Shown one piece after another: positions 48,861-60,049 of a stretch of 64,000 bases of DNA. The stretch is from Sympetrum striolatum (Eukaryota; Arthropoda; Insecta; Odonata; Libellulidae), in NCBI GenBank assembly GCA_947579665.1, contig OX388347.1, positions 38,324,943 to 38,388,942 on the forward strand. Direction: 5' to 3'. The translations under genes were made by a program, and so were the position numbers. Below the pieces are notes generated by a model that was given only the letters and a program-made list of their open reading frames with translations, ran no database searches and was not told where the DNA came from. Every line of letters starts with the position of its first letter. The first letter of the stretch is position 1.

Positions 48861-50204
48861 ATCCACTCCTTTTAAAGTTGTTCTCTCTATTTTCTAATCA
48901 CCTATGTATTACTAATGTTACTATTAATGTAGTTGGCGACAAGTTGGCTGGAAGAAGAGACTTTTCAATCTCAATCTCGCCTTAATAGACATGTTATAGA
49001 CCTTATATTTAGTGAAGCTTCCTTGCTTGGAGCAGAAAATGGGAACAAGATAACATTAATTTTTGTTATAAAAATGTTAATCGATGCAAAAAATATTTTT
49101 ATTCGCATTAGGTTTGAATTCATGTAAAATTAACACTTTTTCCATATTTCGTTCGATTCTGCTTTTTGTCGCCCCTCGGCTATTTGCTATTGTATCTACG
49201 CAAAACTTTTAATTTCCCTACCTGTACCGTCTAATTAAAATTAAATAATATTTAATTTTCAACTTTATCAAATGATACAAGCAGCTAATCATATTGAAAT
49301 ATGTGAAAATGAAGAAAACTGGGGCCCTTAACCACCGGCGAAATATTTCGCCCCTCAGTTCAGTAATATATCTTTTACGCATACATTTTATCCGTCCTGA
49401 TTATTACGAGGCATTGTTTGTCCTTTTCATATTTTTTCTCAAAATTCATATGCCTTCACCCGAAAGACATTTGTCGCTTTTGCTTGTATTCCCTTCACTT
49501 AACATTTCATGTTTCAGAATGGCTTTTAGCAATGACTTTAATATTTAATAATTTGTTTAGGAAAATATATTCCTGTTCAGTATGATTCAATATGAAGTAT
49601 TACTTAATTATTTTAACTTTCATTTAAATTTTAAACCATATTTTACTTTAATGTTCAAGTTCAGCAGCGTCTCATATTTTAAAAGAATTACTTTTCTTTT
49701 GCTTAAGATTCTGTCTTTATTTGAACAAAAATAGAAAATATATTGTTGCAACAAATAGTAATTCTCCTTTTAATCAAAATTCTTCTTACATTAAATTGTT
49801 AGCTTCCTCATAACTCAATCATCGACGCGCAAGATCCATTCTTTCCAATTTTTCATTATTATTATTGCCAATTTTCTTGTGATTGCTGTCGGATTTCGTT
49901 TTACTTTCGCGATACCGGGTGGAACTCTTCAAATCCATCAAAGTAATGCATATAATCTAATAGGCTCCATAAATGGATTTTGTATGTTTGTCTGATAGCC
50001 GAAATACCTAAATCAACACTAGTAGTGTAATTACCAATTCTGTGATATGTTATTTTTTTCGTATGTTCAATTTTTTTTGGATCACGTTTATAATGATTTA
50101 TATAAATACTTCAAGAGCACGAGGTCTTTACTATTAACTGACTAACAATAATACTAATTACTTTTACAAATCACTAGTTACTAATTTGTAACAAAAATGC
50201 AACA
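48861..50204. other. AT-rich spacer
   Basis: Nothing recognised. Confidence 0.5.
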
Positions 50205-50360
50205 CATAACATTTTAACATAAAAACAAAATAATATTATAAAGAAAGCATAAAAAAATTTACAAGTTCTGTCATATCAGTTCAGCAGAAATATTGGTGTG
50301 AAAGATGAGTCCTATTATATAAATGGATATGAAGAAGGAGAATGTAAGAATATACTATTG
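50205..50360. repeat. Dispersed repeat R2, copy 2
   Basis: Same ordered blocks as 12794-12976: ATTTTAACATAAAAA, AAAGCATAAAAAAATT, GATGAGTCCTATTATATAAA, GAATATACTATT. Confidence 0.6.
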
Positions 50361-51521
50361 TACATATACGAGTAAAATAAGTGGTAAATGAAGAAGCGTA
50401 CACTTAAGATCAGTAACATCTGTAGGCTACAGTACGTCCGTACAGAAAGTAAAATTTATTGTGATCAAAGTTTTGGTTTGTGATTACACATTCGAGGTTG
50501 CGATGGAGGCAAAAAATCATACTTTCTATAATTATAAATGGAAGCCATTTACAACTTGGATATTCTCTTAGTTTTCATCAACGGAATTCCTTCGGCCAAA
50601 GCCATAAACATGCGGAAATTTCATCGCACGAAAAGTTGGCGAATTTTTCAAAGCTTCGCAGGCTTCCGAGAAATATCGACAGCTTCGGAATTCCTCCGAG
50701 TTTTCCTTCCATCTCGCCCGCTAATATCCCCTCGAACCCGTGTTCCCGACATGTAAATACCACGAGGGATTCGGGAAAAAAGGAACGCCGAAGGTACCGA
50801 TGGAGGAGTGGGTAAGTTAGACGCCTCGCGGCACGCATGTAACGTACCGTAGACATACACACTGGCGCACACACACACGATAGGTGGAAGGCAGAGGGAG
50901 AGGCCGTAAATGATTAATGAATTTCCTTTATTCACGACCCCAGCTTGTCCCAACACAAGGAAACTCCGTTCCTCCTACGTTTACTCCTCTCTCTCTAACT
51001 CAAACAGCCCTCCCACCCCCGCGAGGGCCCACCTTCCCTTCGCTGTAAAGGGTGATCGATTGATCTGACCACCATCTTTAAACTCAGCCAACGTTGAGGT
51101 CATACGATGTAAGGAGGTGGGAAAGGGTCAGGGGGTATTCTCGGAGGATTTGCATTTATACATTGGGTGGAACTAAGTCCGAATTTGGAGACGGGCGTCC
51201 AAGGGTGGTTTTATTCGGCGGAATTTGAGTTATAGAAGTCGGTTATTTGTTTCCGAACTGCGGAGAAATGGGGCCCTGAATTCTCGGGTTCTATCCACAG
51301 TACGTCTCTGGGTGGGATATGAAAACTTGCTGGTGATACTATATATACTTCTCTTGAAGAAAAACAAAATTAGGGTCTTAATTATCTTCAATTGTATATT
51401 TCTTAACTGTTGAAATGGTTAATTGCTGTATAAATCGTATTGTAAGAAAGTACTCTACCAATTCTTTGCCATAAGTTATTCAAATTCCAAAATCCTATTG
51501 TAGTCAAGTTATTCTATAAAT
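50361..51521. other. Spacer with GC-richer patch 50.55-51.3 kb
   Basis: Frames of 98-111 codons are open on both strands over 50480-50956, without recognised domains. 50880-51060 contains an ACAC run and CT-rich stretches. Confidence 0.45.
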
Positions 51522-51756
51522 GTGAAATGAAGGAAAGAGAGGTGGTACTTTTTCCACATTTTTTTCTAGAATCACGACCGGTTTCGATGACTAATCGTCA
51601 TCTTATGGCGTAGAATCCGTAGAATACAGAAAACAAGTGAATATTTACAAGACAACTAGCGTAGGGGGAGAGACTACCGCAAAGGAAGGAGGAGAAGGGG
51701 GAGGAGGAATAATGAAAATTGTGTAAAACATACCACCTCTCTTACCTTCATTTTAC
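51522..51756. mobile_element. MITE-like element with 26-bp terminal inverted repeats
   Basis: The left terminus, ATGAAGGAAAGAGAGGTGGT, and the reverse complement of the right terminus, ATGAAGGTAAGAGAGGTGGT, match at 24 of 26 positions over 51522-51547 and 51731-51756. The 235-bp element is non-coding. Inside is CGACCGGTTTCG (51575-51586) followed by CATCTTATGG, the same signature as in the 39.7-kb foldback. A purine-rich segment lies at 51662-51712. Confidence 0.82.
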
Positions 51757-52984
51757 ATGATGGATTTCCCCTCGATTTCTCCTGGCTCTGTGAATTTTAT
51801 CCTACAAATTTTTTCCCATAAGTTGCTATTACTATTTGACTCCTCGTTTTGCCGTACGCAAATTGCTTGTTTTGCGGAACTATCAAGGGGTTGAATCCCT
51901 TTGGGTCCGGCAAGGGTACACCCTGAAGCAAGACATTTTCGCTTACAGACCGCCTTCATTGTCGAACTTCCCCTATTGACTTGACTTTACAAACGCGAAA
52001 TAGATTATTTATCATTGCTCAACCCCCTTCGCTGCAACGGCCGTGCGAGTTGCTGACACCACTCTCGTCGATAATCTAATTCGGTAACATTTCTCTTAGT
52101 ATTTAATTTCCTCAATCGTTACTTATTTACTTAACACAAGGTAATGTAACTACTCGGTGTCAGCACCTAATGCTGGTTTTTTAAGTGTCCTAACAACGAA
52201 TTATACAAATTGAAATTAAGGTTATGTTGTAGATTCGTGATTTCGAGCCATTTGAAATTGTTAGCAAATGAATTTTCTATGATCGCTGTAGGAGAGGTTC
52301 GTTCTTCCCTCTTCTATTCTAGTATTGACGTTCCACTGATCGTTGCGCTGTGTGGCGGTTGTCTCTGTCTGAAGCCCTCACGCAGAGATCATTAGTTATC
52401 TCGGTCGATAGGGGATGAGTAGGCGAAGGGGAGAAGAAAAAATGGGCTTATTTCCATTTAAATATAACTCGGGTTTAACTTTGAGAAGAGTGACCCTTCG
52501 TCTCTCTGCGCCTACTGGTCATCCATTGAGGTGTCATCAATTTTCTTCCATGAAGCCGTTTAGTTATCTATAAATTATAATTTGAAAAGGATCTGAGGTA
52601 CTTAAAATATTACATTTGCTTTAAAATCAAAAATTTCAATCGGTGAATTCTTACCATTAACACACAATAGAAAAGTGCACGTTTGCAGGAAAATAGAGCT
52701 TTCCTCATACCAGTGCTTATTTTTCTCATCGTACTAGGAGTTCTTGACGTTTAAGAATACTTAAGAATATTCTCGTTTATAGTTTTGCTTCTCTTTAAAA
52801 GCAACTTTGCTGTTACATTTGTCAGTCTTAATAGTTGATTAAAAATTACATTATTTGTGATATAATTCATTGATATTTGACTTAAAAGTGAAATCGAGTA
52901 AAAAACTCGCTATGATCTTGTCTGTTATTGTTTAATTTATTTACGCTTTGCGTACAGCAAGATACCAATTTAAAGTAAAGGTAT
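51757..52984. other. Spacer
   Basis: Frames at 51753-51959 (-) and 52210-52395 (+) are short and unrecognised. Confidence 0.45.
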
Positions 52985-53106
52985 AACTTGAACGATAGAA
53001 GAACAAATACGACAATTCTCGACTTTCGAACCCGGGACCTTGGTGTTGGAGCCTTTTACACACACACGACATGTAAGCATGCTAGTCATTCCGCCACCGC
53101 GGCCGG
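52985..53106 (-). mobile_element. tRNA-derived SINE head (minus strand)
   Basis: Read on the minus strand: CCGCGGTGGCGGAATGACTA (A-box region), a TG-rich insert, then CCCGGGTTCGAAAGTC with a B box-like core at 53022-53032. Spacing suits a tRNA-like promoter with an enlarged variable region. The 3' body is not delimited. Confidence 0.65.
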
Positions 53107-53214
53107 TATTTATTTATAGTTCACAGTAGAAATATAATTGCTTTAAAAGTAAAAACCAAAGTAACGCTGCTCAAAGTACTTTAGTGCAGTAAATTATGAA
53201 TCTCAAAGCGATTC

Positions 53215-53345
53215 ATTCGACGGAATCGAGCCCTCGTAACAAATTGCTACTTTTTTCCTCTGGAGTGGGGTTCGAACCCGTGACCAAGGTCCTCGGAGAT
53301 CCTATCCGACGGCGCCGAAGTAGAAAAATGGGAAGTTGGCCGAAC
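53215..53345 (-). repeat. tRNA-like / B-box fragment
   Basis: GGGGTTCGAACCC at 53267-53279 carries a full B-box core on either strand. A second, weaker GGAATCGAGCC lies at 53221-53231. Probably a tRNA-derived SINE relic; no acceptor stem found. Confidence 0.45.
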
Positions 53346-54662
53346 GGAAAATTCAAGCCCCACACATTAGAAAAAGGGAAGTTCGTCCGTGAATAGGAAA
53401 AAGTTTTTCTCTCTTTTCTTACGGGCGAAAGCTATATGAAAAGAAGTTCCGCGTGACCGGACTCCGCCGTCTTGAAGGAGGCGCCTGGGTTCATTGTTGC
53501 CGCCTGCACCACGCTCGCTGGAGGCTAATGGAGGTTTTGTACGTGGTTAATGCACCATCCTGCGACCATAGAACGCGGGATTTTCTACCCCAGGTGGTTG
53601 TCCCTCCCGGCCCTTCACTTTCCTTTGTGAACTTCCCAGGTTGAAATTTTCCGACTCGATTGAACCGGTCCGTGATAAGTGCAAGCGATTGGGTTGACCC
53701 TTTTTCGGTCCGTCTTGGGGTTATTTCTTTCCCCGAATTCAGTATCTGGAGTGAAAAAGGCGTCCCTGTCTGGGGGCCGGTTCCCACGATAATTCTTCAT
53801 AATGGCATTAGCAAGTGAATGGGACCCCGGAGGATGTACGTAAAAAGTGTCCTAAGCGAAGTCACCTTCTTTTATGCGGCCCCGTTGAGTTTTGAAATGA
53901 GATTTCCTAGGGAGAATGAGACGGCAGAAGGTGAAATATTTCGAGGAGATTGGCATTTTCGATTGATTCTGCTCGAGTGTGTCGCCCAACTCCCGCGTGT
54001 CAATCAGTTCCGAATTACGGCTAAGTGATCGGAGTGTAGTTTTGGGTACACGAACTCAGTAATAATTGAAACGGAAACTTCAAAACAAAGGGTGCCGCGA
54101 AATTTAATACAAACTTCTGTTTTAATTATCGCGAGCGTTCCTCGAAGTATGCGGCTGAGTTTATTCATATCGATCACGCGCGTCGAGTCTGATATGGAAT
54201 GTTTAGCACAAGCACCTCTACATTCGTTGCTCATGCGTTCTTAATGATCTCGTGGAAATATTAAGCGGTGTTTTGGTATTTTTGTATTCATTTAAGAGAT
54301 TCATATACTTAAATGACACTCTAAAGTGAAAAGTCATACATTCATTTATTAAAAAAGAATCAACATGCAGCACTAGGCTAATCATTACAATAAATAATAT
54401 TATATACAGAATAACAAGAATTTTACAACCGGTGCGCAGTTAGGCATAAACTATGAATTGATCAACAGTAAAATCATTTTAAAATATTTATAAAATACTT
54501 TACAGTATAGATTTATTTGCAATATAGATTATTTTAGAATGAACCAACCAAAGTTATGACAGTCTATTTCATAGTTATTTGAATTTCATTCCACTAATTT
54601 ACCTCGTAAGAATTTTTTTTCCACTGTTTTCGGGTTTTAAGCGTTAAAACAAAAGAGATATT
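53346..54662. other. GC-richer patch, then AT-rich spacer
   Basis: 53440-54250 is GC-richer with several short frames on both strands (for example 53491-53787 -, 53819-54028 +), none recognised. 54250-54660 is AT-rich. Confidence 0.45.
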
Positions 54663-54870
54663 AATGAATGAAGCGTTCTCGGGTTTCCAGCCGGGAGAGT
54701 ATCTCCATGATGGCCGACGTTTCGGCTTCCTCCATATTCAGTCCTGAAGTCCTGAGGGTGGCTTCAATGGAGTCCTTCGGTCCTAAATATGGCTTTTATA
54801 GAGGAAGCCGAAACGTCGACCATAATGGAGATACTCACTCGGCTAAAAACCCGAGAACGCTTCATTCATT
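54663..54870. mobile_element. MITE-like foldback with 70-bp inverted repeats
   Basis: The left arm (54663-54732) and right arm (54801-54870) are nearly exact reverse complements over the full 70 bp: AATGAATGAAGCGTTCTCGG at the left end and CCGAGAACGCTTCATTCATT at the right, with GACGTTTCGGCTTCCTC and its complement innermost. The 68-bp centre shows weaker inverted similarity. The ORF across it is an artefact of the palindrome. Confidence 0.9.
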
Positions 54871-55084
54871 TTATACGCCGGGAAGCACCAGATCGTTCCA
54901 AAAGAGAAATTGTGGATCAAGCAAACTTACCACGATTTTTAAACCAAAATAATTAAAATATTACGTCGAAAAATTTGGGGATTAACATTTATAAAATGAC
55001 AAATTACGCAATGTAAGATATAAGATTTTTTGGCACATTTAGGGTGTGCCTAGGATTATTCCCAAGTAAAAGCAGACATTAAAA
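54871..55084. other. AT-rich spacer
   Basis: Nothing recognised. Confidence 0.5.
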
Positions 55085-55152
55085 TTGACTAGCAAGACTG
55101 GGACCCGAATCTTCTACTAGCCGAATGGCCGCTCTATTCAATTAAGTTATAT
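55085..55152 (-). mobile_element. tRNA-derived SINE head (minus strand)
   Basis: On the minus strand: TAACTTAATTGAATAGAGCG, GCCATTCGGCTAG, then AGATTCGGGTCCCAGTC. The A-box-like and B-box-like parts are in tRNA order and spacing. No complete tRNA fold. Confidence 0.6.
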
Positions 55153-56940
55153 TTTCAGAACATTCACTTATGCTAGACAATTCAGACATTGAGACATTCC
55201 GTTACTTTTCAAGAATATTTCAGGCATGAAAATTAATGTTTTTTAACTAGAATTTTTCGTTTTGTTGCGTTGCAAATACTTGAGTACGTGAGTTCTAAGT
55301 TCATGGTTGCTTATGCACGGGTGTGATACGAGCAAGCAATTGCCCAACAAAAGTCATCCTTAAATAGTAGCTGAAATTTGCCCTCAGTTTAATGTTAGAT
55401 TAAGAATACCCAAAGCAAAAGCTTACCTCAGCGAATACATGGTGTATTTCTGTGTTTACATTTTTCACACACGTAAATGAAAATAAAAACATATTTATTT
55501 GTTGAAATCTCTCTTTGAGAAGTTTAGAATTCCGTCCATGTTTACTAAACGGAAGGAAAACATGATTTTTTGAATAATCGTAAAGTTGGTAAAACATGCT
55601 TTAATTATCATATTTTCATAACTTTCGTCGTTTTTGTTTTAATAAATAATGATTTCCGCTTTCAGCAAATGTTTGAAAATGATTTGCATATATTAATTTT
55701 CGGTTTCCTCTTTCTCTGTAAAGGCGAAGTGATCACATGACCCAACCCCCACCCTCAGGAAAGGTCAAAGTTTAGATCCGCCTTTGGTTCCATAAGCAAT
55801 TTCTAAAAAAGTTGTGAAATGAAAATTCTCTTGCGTAAAGGAAACCGGAAACGAATTCCCTTATTAATGTTATGTATTAAGCTTTATCAATCATCAAATC
55901 ACTCAAACCACTAATCCAGTGCGATATGTCGAGAATAAGCAATACTAGGCTTTGAAATCAGCAACCGGTTAATATTTTATTGTTTTTAAGATAGGTTTCT
56001 CTATTCTCTGACGAATAGCACTAGCACGTAGATTGTTAAGCAATTAACCATGGTATGAATATCACCTATTCACTTTTTTCATGTATTGCTATTATGAAGG
56101 AAAATTTGGAATTTTCTTTTGCTCATGAAAATAATAAGAATGAAGATTGTACTATGAATAAAATGGAATATGAAGATTGTACTAAATTAATCCCTCTCCC
56201 ATCCGATTCGAATTCTCTTTTTCTTCTAAAGAGCTCTTGGAAAAGATTATAAAAAAGTTATGCTGTAGTGCATCTTACGGAAGATATCCGTTAATTTGTA
56301 CGAAGCGGGTTTCTCATAATAATTAAGTTCTGGTGAACCGTAACGACCGCATGGCTCGCTTATCGACCGTAAAATTCCTAAATATGCACATTTTAATCAT
56401 GATTTTTCTTATAGTTAAAATATATTGTTGAAAGTGCACTTGTTATTTGATATTTATTCACCTAGAGGTTTTAAAATGTCACAAAAACAGGTTGCCAAAA
56501 CAGTTTCCTTGATAACTCATATTTTTCTCGCGAAAGTTAGAAAAAATTATCTTCTTCTCTTACGAAAAAGATTACAAGAAGGATATTCAGGAGTTTTTAA
56601 CATGTAACGTATAATGCCACCAGGTTTAGTTCATTTACTTCTATGTTATCTAAGGCTTCATTCAATCGTCTTACATTACACGAGTGTTCTACCATTCGGT
56701 AGGTGAATGTGCAGCAAAATTAAAGTTCAAAAATCTCTATTCAACGCCATCTCCTTCACTTCCTGATAGTGTTTCTCCACCCTTTAAATCATCCAACATC
56801 TTCTGTCTTTGCCTTCCCCTCTGTTTTTCATATTAATGGATAAGAATATCTTGAATTACTTTGCATACATAAGTTGGTCATGGTAAAGTACCAATTTTAG
56901 GATATTACTGGAAAGAATTGAGGCACTCAAACTACTGTCA
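55153..56940. other. AT-rich spacer with a possible hAT-like end
   Basis: Near 55774-55785 the minus strand reads CAAAGGCGGATCTAAACTTT, reminiscent of the hAT/MITE-like end at 16964. No partner end is seen. Frames at 56055-56252 and 56425-56607 are short and unrecognised. 56922-56951 is a hairpin (GGCACTCAAA/TTTGAGTGCC). Confidence 0.4.
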
Positions 56941-57250
56941 CTTTGAGTGCCATGCAGAATTGCCTAACATCATGCGAAAATTGCCAGACTATTCTACAGA
57001 GAATTGCAGACTTTTTGAAAAATAATCTATTAAACCAATGATATTCTAAATTATTTGCTAAACATTTTACAGGGTATAGAAAACAATTACTTTTTTATTT
57101 TGCAATCTCTATTTCAGAAAATAATTTTAAAATGTTATTACAGTAAATTTTTTTACATAAATAGCTTTCGAAATAAGAGTCGCTCAGGGCGACGCTGGCA
57201 TTTTAACAAAAATTTTCCATCGTCGCTGTGAGCGACGTTGGCACTCAAAG
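56941..57250. mobile_element. Possible piggyBac-like MITE
   Basis: CTTTGAGTGCCA at 56941-56952 and its complement TGGCACTCAAAG at 57239-57250 bound 310 bp of non-coding AT-rich DNA. The right end extended is CCCTTTGAGTGCC, similar in form to piggyBac-type CCCTTT ends. Next to it lies a direct repeat of GTCGCT...GCGACG.TGGCA (57179-57200 and 57222-57243). TTAA target sites are not evident, so the class is tentative. Confidence 0.45.
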
Positions 57251-58881
57251 GGTGAAGATGAATAAAATAAGAAGTTGTATGATAAGATAAATCTTTCCAT
57301 TCCAAATCCGAATATTTCATTTTCATTCATCGAACCTCCTCAATATGCATCTATTTCCGACCAAATTCCCGTATTGCATCTTATGAACGGGCGATCAAGC
57401 GAGGAATAATTCGCATCCGGCAGAATCTTGAATCGCGTGGGAGCGCGACTCCGAATTCACCTTAATCACTCGTGAAACACGTGCATGCAGATAGAAAGGT
57501 AGAAGACGGTGTTGGAAGCGGGACAACCTTGTACAACCGGTCAGCGGTTGGGTCACTCTCTTTGAAGGGGGCGCCGGTCAGGCAGCGTGAAAGGCGCGGC
57601 GTCTTCCGCTCCTCCCCCTGGCTGCAGCACCGGGGAAGAATCTCTCCCGGTGCGTAATTCTATTGCCGGAAGGTCCTTGCGTAACGTTTTGCGGCATAAA
57701 TCATGGCCGTAAATCATAACGAAGCCCTCTCACCTCGTCCTCCTTCCAATGGGACCTGTTTCGCTCCTCCAACATTTTTTCCTCAGAAATTTCCTCCTCG
57801 TCTTGGATGCTCCCTAGCGTCGGCCAGGATTTCTTTTTTCCCCATGGGATTAGAGTTGGCAAAACTGCAAGGGGGATTAACTTTTTTGCTGCATTGGCGA
57901 GCGACGGAGGGTTTGTTGGTCGATGGAGGAATGTACGCAATTTCTGCCGTCCGAGAGGGGGCTGGCTTTTTTGCGATCGATCCCACGGACTTCTTGCTCG
58001 AATGGTCGGTCCCCGAGGGCGTTAATTTCGTGATTTTGTCACTTTCCGCTGTGTCGTTCTTGAAAATGATGGACAAGGTCGTTCTCCGAGATTTTTTTTG
58101 TTAGGACGAGATCTGAAATCAACGAAAGAATGAGATAATAACATTATTATTTATTAACATAGCAGCTACTGCAGGAAATTTTATAGCGGAGAAAACTTTT
58201 ATATCACATTAAAAGTTTCTATGCACATTTCATATAGGTATACTAAATTAAATACTACAAAGAGAATTTATATCACAATTTTTCGATAATTCTAATTAAT
58301 TTTATCATTTACTGTAATATTATTTATATAATGGATGTTATTAATAACTATTTATTTTTCAATTATTAAATATCGATATTTTTCGATTACAAATATAATT
58401 AAAATAAATGTTACTGAATTAAATGCAAATCGCCTCCATAGCGAAGGACCTCTCTAATTTTGCCAAGGTTTTAGGACCTAAAAGCTACGATAGTCTTTTT
58501 GTTTTCAGGGTGAGATCTGAAATCAGCAATAAATGCAATAATAAGATTGTTATTAATCAACATTGCCATAAATAGCTGGAGGAAATAAAATAGGAACCAA
58601 CTTTTCACAAAGGATCGTAATTTCTCTTTATTTAAAAGAATACTTTGCAAACATTGTCAGATTTCTGTGATATTCTAGAATTTTTTAAATTAATAGGCAT
58701 ATATAAAAAGTGGTTCTTATCTTATTTTTCTTCCAACTCTCATGGAATACCACAAAGCTATTCACCAGTTACTCGAGTTAATTAAAGCCATTACTATTTG
58801 GAACTCTGTTATGGAAATAAAAGTGATATGCCAGTTTTTCCAGCGCATATTTCATGATATATATATATATCTATTATATAT
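57251..58881. other. GC-richer patch 57.36-58.11 kb, then AT-rich spacer
   Basis: The longest frame in the patch, 133 codons at 57703-58104, is overlapped by minus-strand frames of 79 and 97 codons and shows no recognised domain. 58110-58880 is AT-rich with nothing recognised. Confidence 0.4.
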
Positions 58882-60011
58882 AGATGCTTCTCCGGATTCA
58901 TTCATATATCATATATATATATATATATATATAGAGAGGATACAAAGTCACAGGCTAAACCACTAGCGTCAATGGCTTGAAATTTTTACGACATATTGGC
59001 CATAACGTATAACCTCCAGAAAAATTGCGATTTTGAACCTCAGTGTCATGGGTTCGATTCCAGAGGGCCCCAAAGTCCCGATTTTTCCCGTTTGAATGCA
59101 TTGCTTTGATTTTCGGGAATTAAAAAAAAATACTTTCCGGATAGGTATCGAATCAAAACTCACGGAGCCTATATATATGGTCATGATCTATCGAAAACAT
59201 AAATGAGTTTTACGGAAAATATCCTGGGTTCGATGCTAGGTCGGGGCAAAAATCGGCCGTTTAAATTGCATTGTGGCGATTTTTAAGATTTTTTTTGGAC
59301 CCTTTCCCGATGGCATGGAAACTTGAAATTCGGCATGGAGTTGGAGATCAATAATAAATTTCAGGATCGAATTTTACATATTCGCTGATGGTCCTTGGTT
59401 CGATCCCAGAGGGCCATTTAAATTCCTCAATGCATTTCTTACGGAGATAACGGAAAAAAATTATAGGAACTTCCCGGCACGATAAAGACTTCAAACTTTG
59501 GACTAAGAAAAATTATGTGTATACAAATCAAACTGTGCATTCCTAGCTGTCAATGTGTCCTGGGTTCGACACCAGGCGTCTCTAATATCAGTAACTGATC
59601 CGATTTTCAATAATTATTTTGAACCCTTTCCCAACAATATAGAAACTTGAAATTCGGCATGTAGATAGAGATCATAAATAACTTTCAGAAAAATTTTTTA
59701 GATTTCCAAGATCGTCCTTGGTTCGAATCAAGAGAGCCATTTAAATTCGTGAAAATGAGAACGTCTTTTGAGGCAGTTGTAGCGCATATTTCTGCTTGAA
59801 TTTTCACACATAGTTAGAGATGGCGATGTTCTATTGTGCTGCATATTAAGTTCAACGGTAAAGACCCGGGTTCGATGCCAGACGATGGAATTTCAGCGAA
59901 TTTTAAGAAAAATTTCAATCCATTTTTTTCTTTTGATGGCCGTCCCGATATGATGCCGACATGAAAATAGTGTTATCGATCTGCTTGCAGTATGCAAGCA
60001 ACATTTTACTC

Positions 60012-60012
<1 letters not shown>
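58882..60012 (+). repeat. B-box modular element, copy A
   Basis: The element proper starts at GAGAGGATAC (58934), preceded by the spacer GATGCTTCTCCGGATTCATT (58883-58902) and a TA run. It ends at CATTTTACTCG (60012). Six B-box/T-arm-like cores start at 59051, 59227, 59397, 59563, 59720 and 59869, giving intervals of 176, 170, 166, 157 and 149 bp. Modules 2-3 and 4-5 form a dimer: both carry ACTTGAAATTCGGCATG, and then CCTGGGTTCGA or GTCCTTGGTTCGA. There is no long frame. Matching GGTTCGANNCC to the Pol III B box is sequence-based; function is inference. No convincing A boxes at tRNA spacing were found. Confidence 0.85.

Positions 60013-60048
<36 letters not shown>
60013..60048. repeat. TA microsatellite at the centre of a palindrome
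   Basis: Thirty-six bp of alternating T and A lie between the right ends of copies A and B, which face each other. Confidence 0.95.

Positions 60049-60049
<1 letters not shown>

Noticed and set aside
54668..54952. 94-codon frame beginning in the foldback
   Set aside because: It reads through both arms of an inverted-repeat element; no coding evidence.
57703..58104. 133-codon plus-strand open frame
   Set aside because: Opposed by two minus-strand frames over the same bases in a GC-rich patch; no recognised motif.
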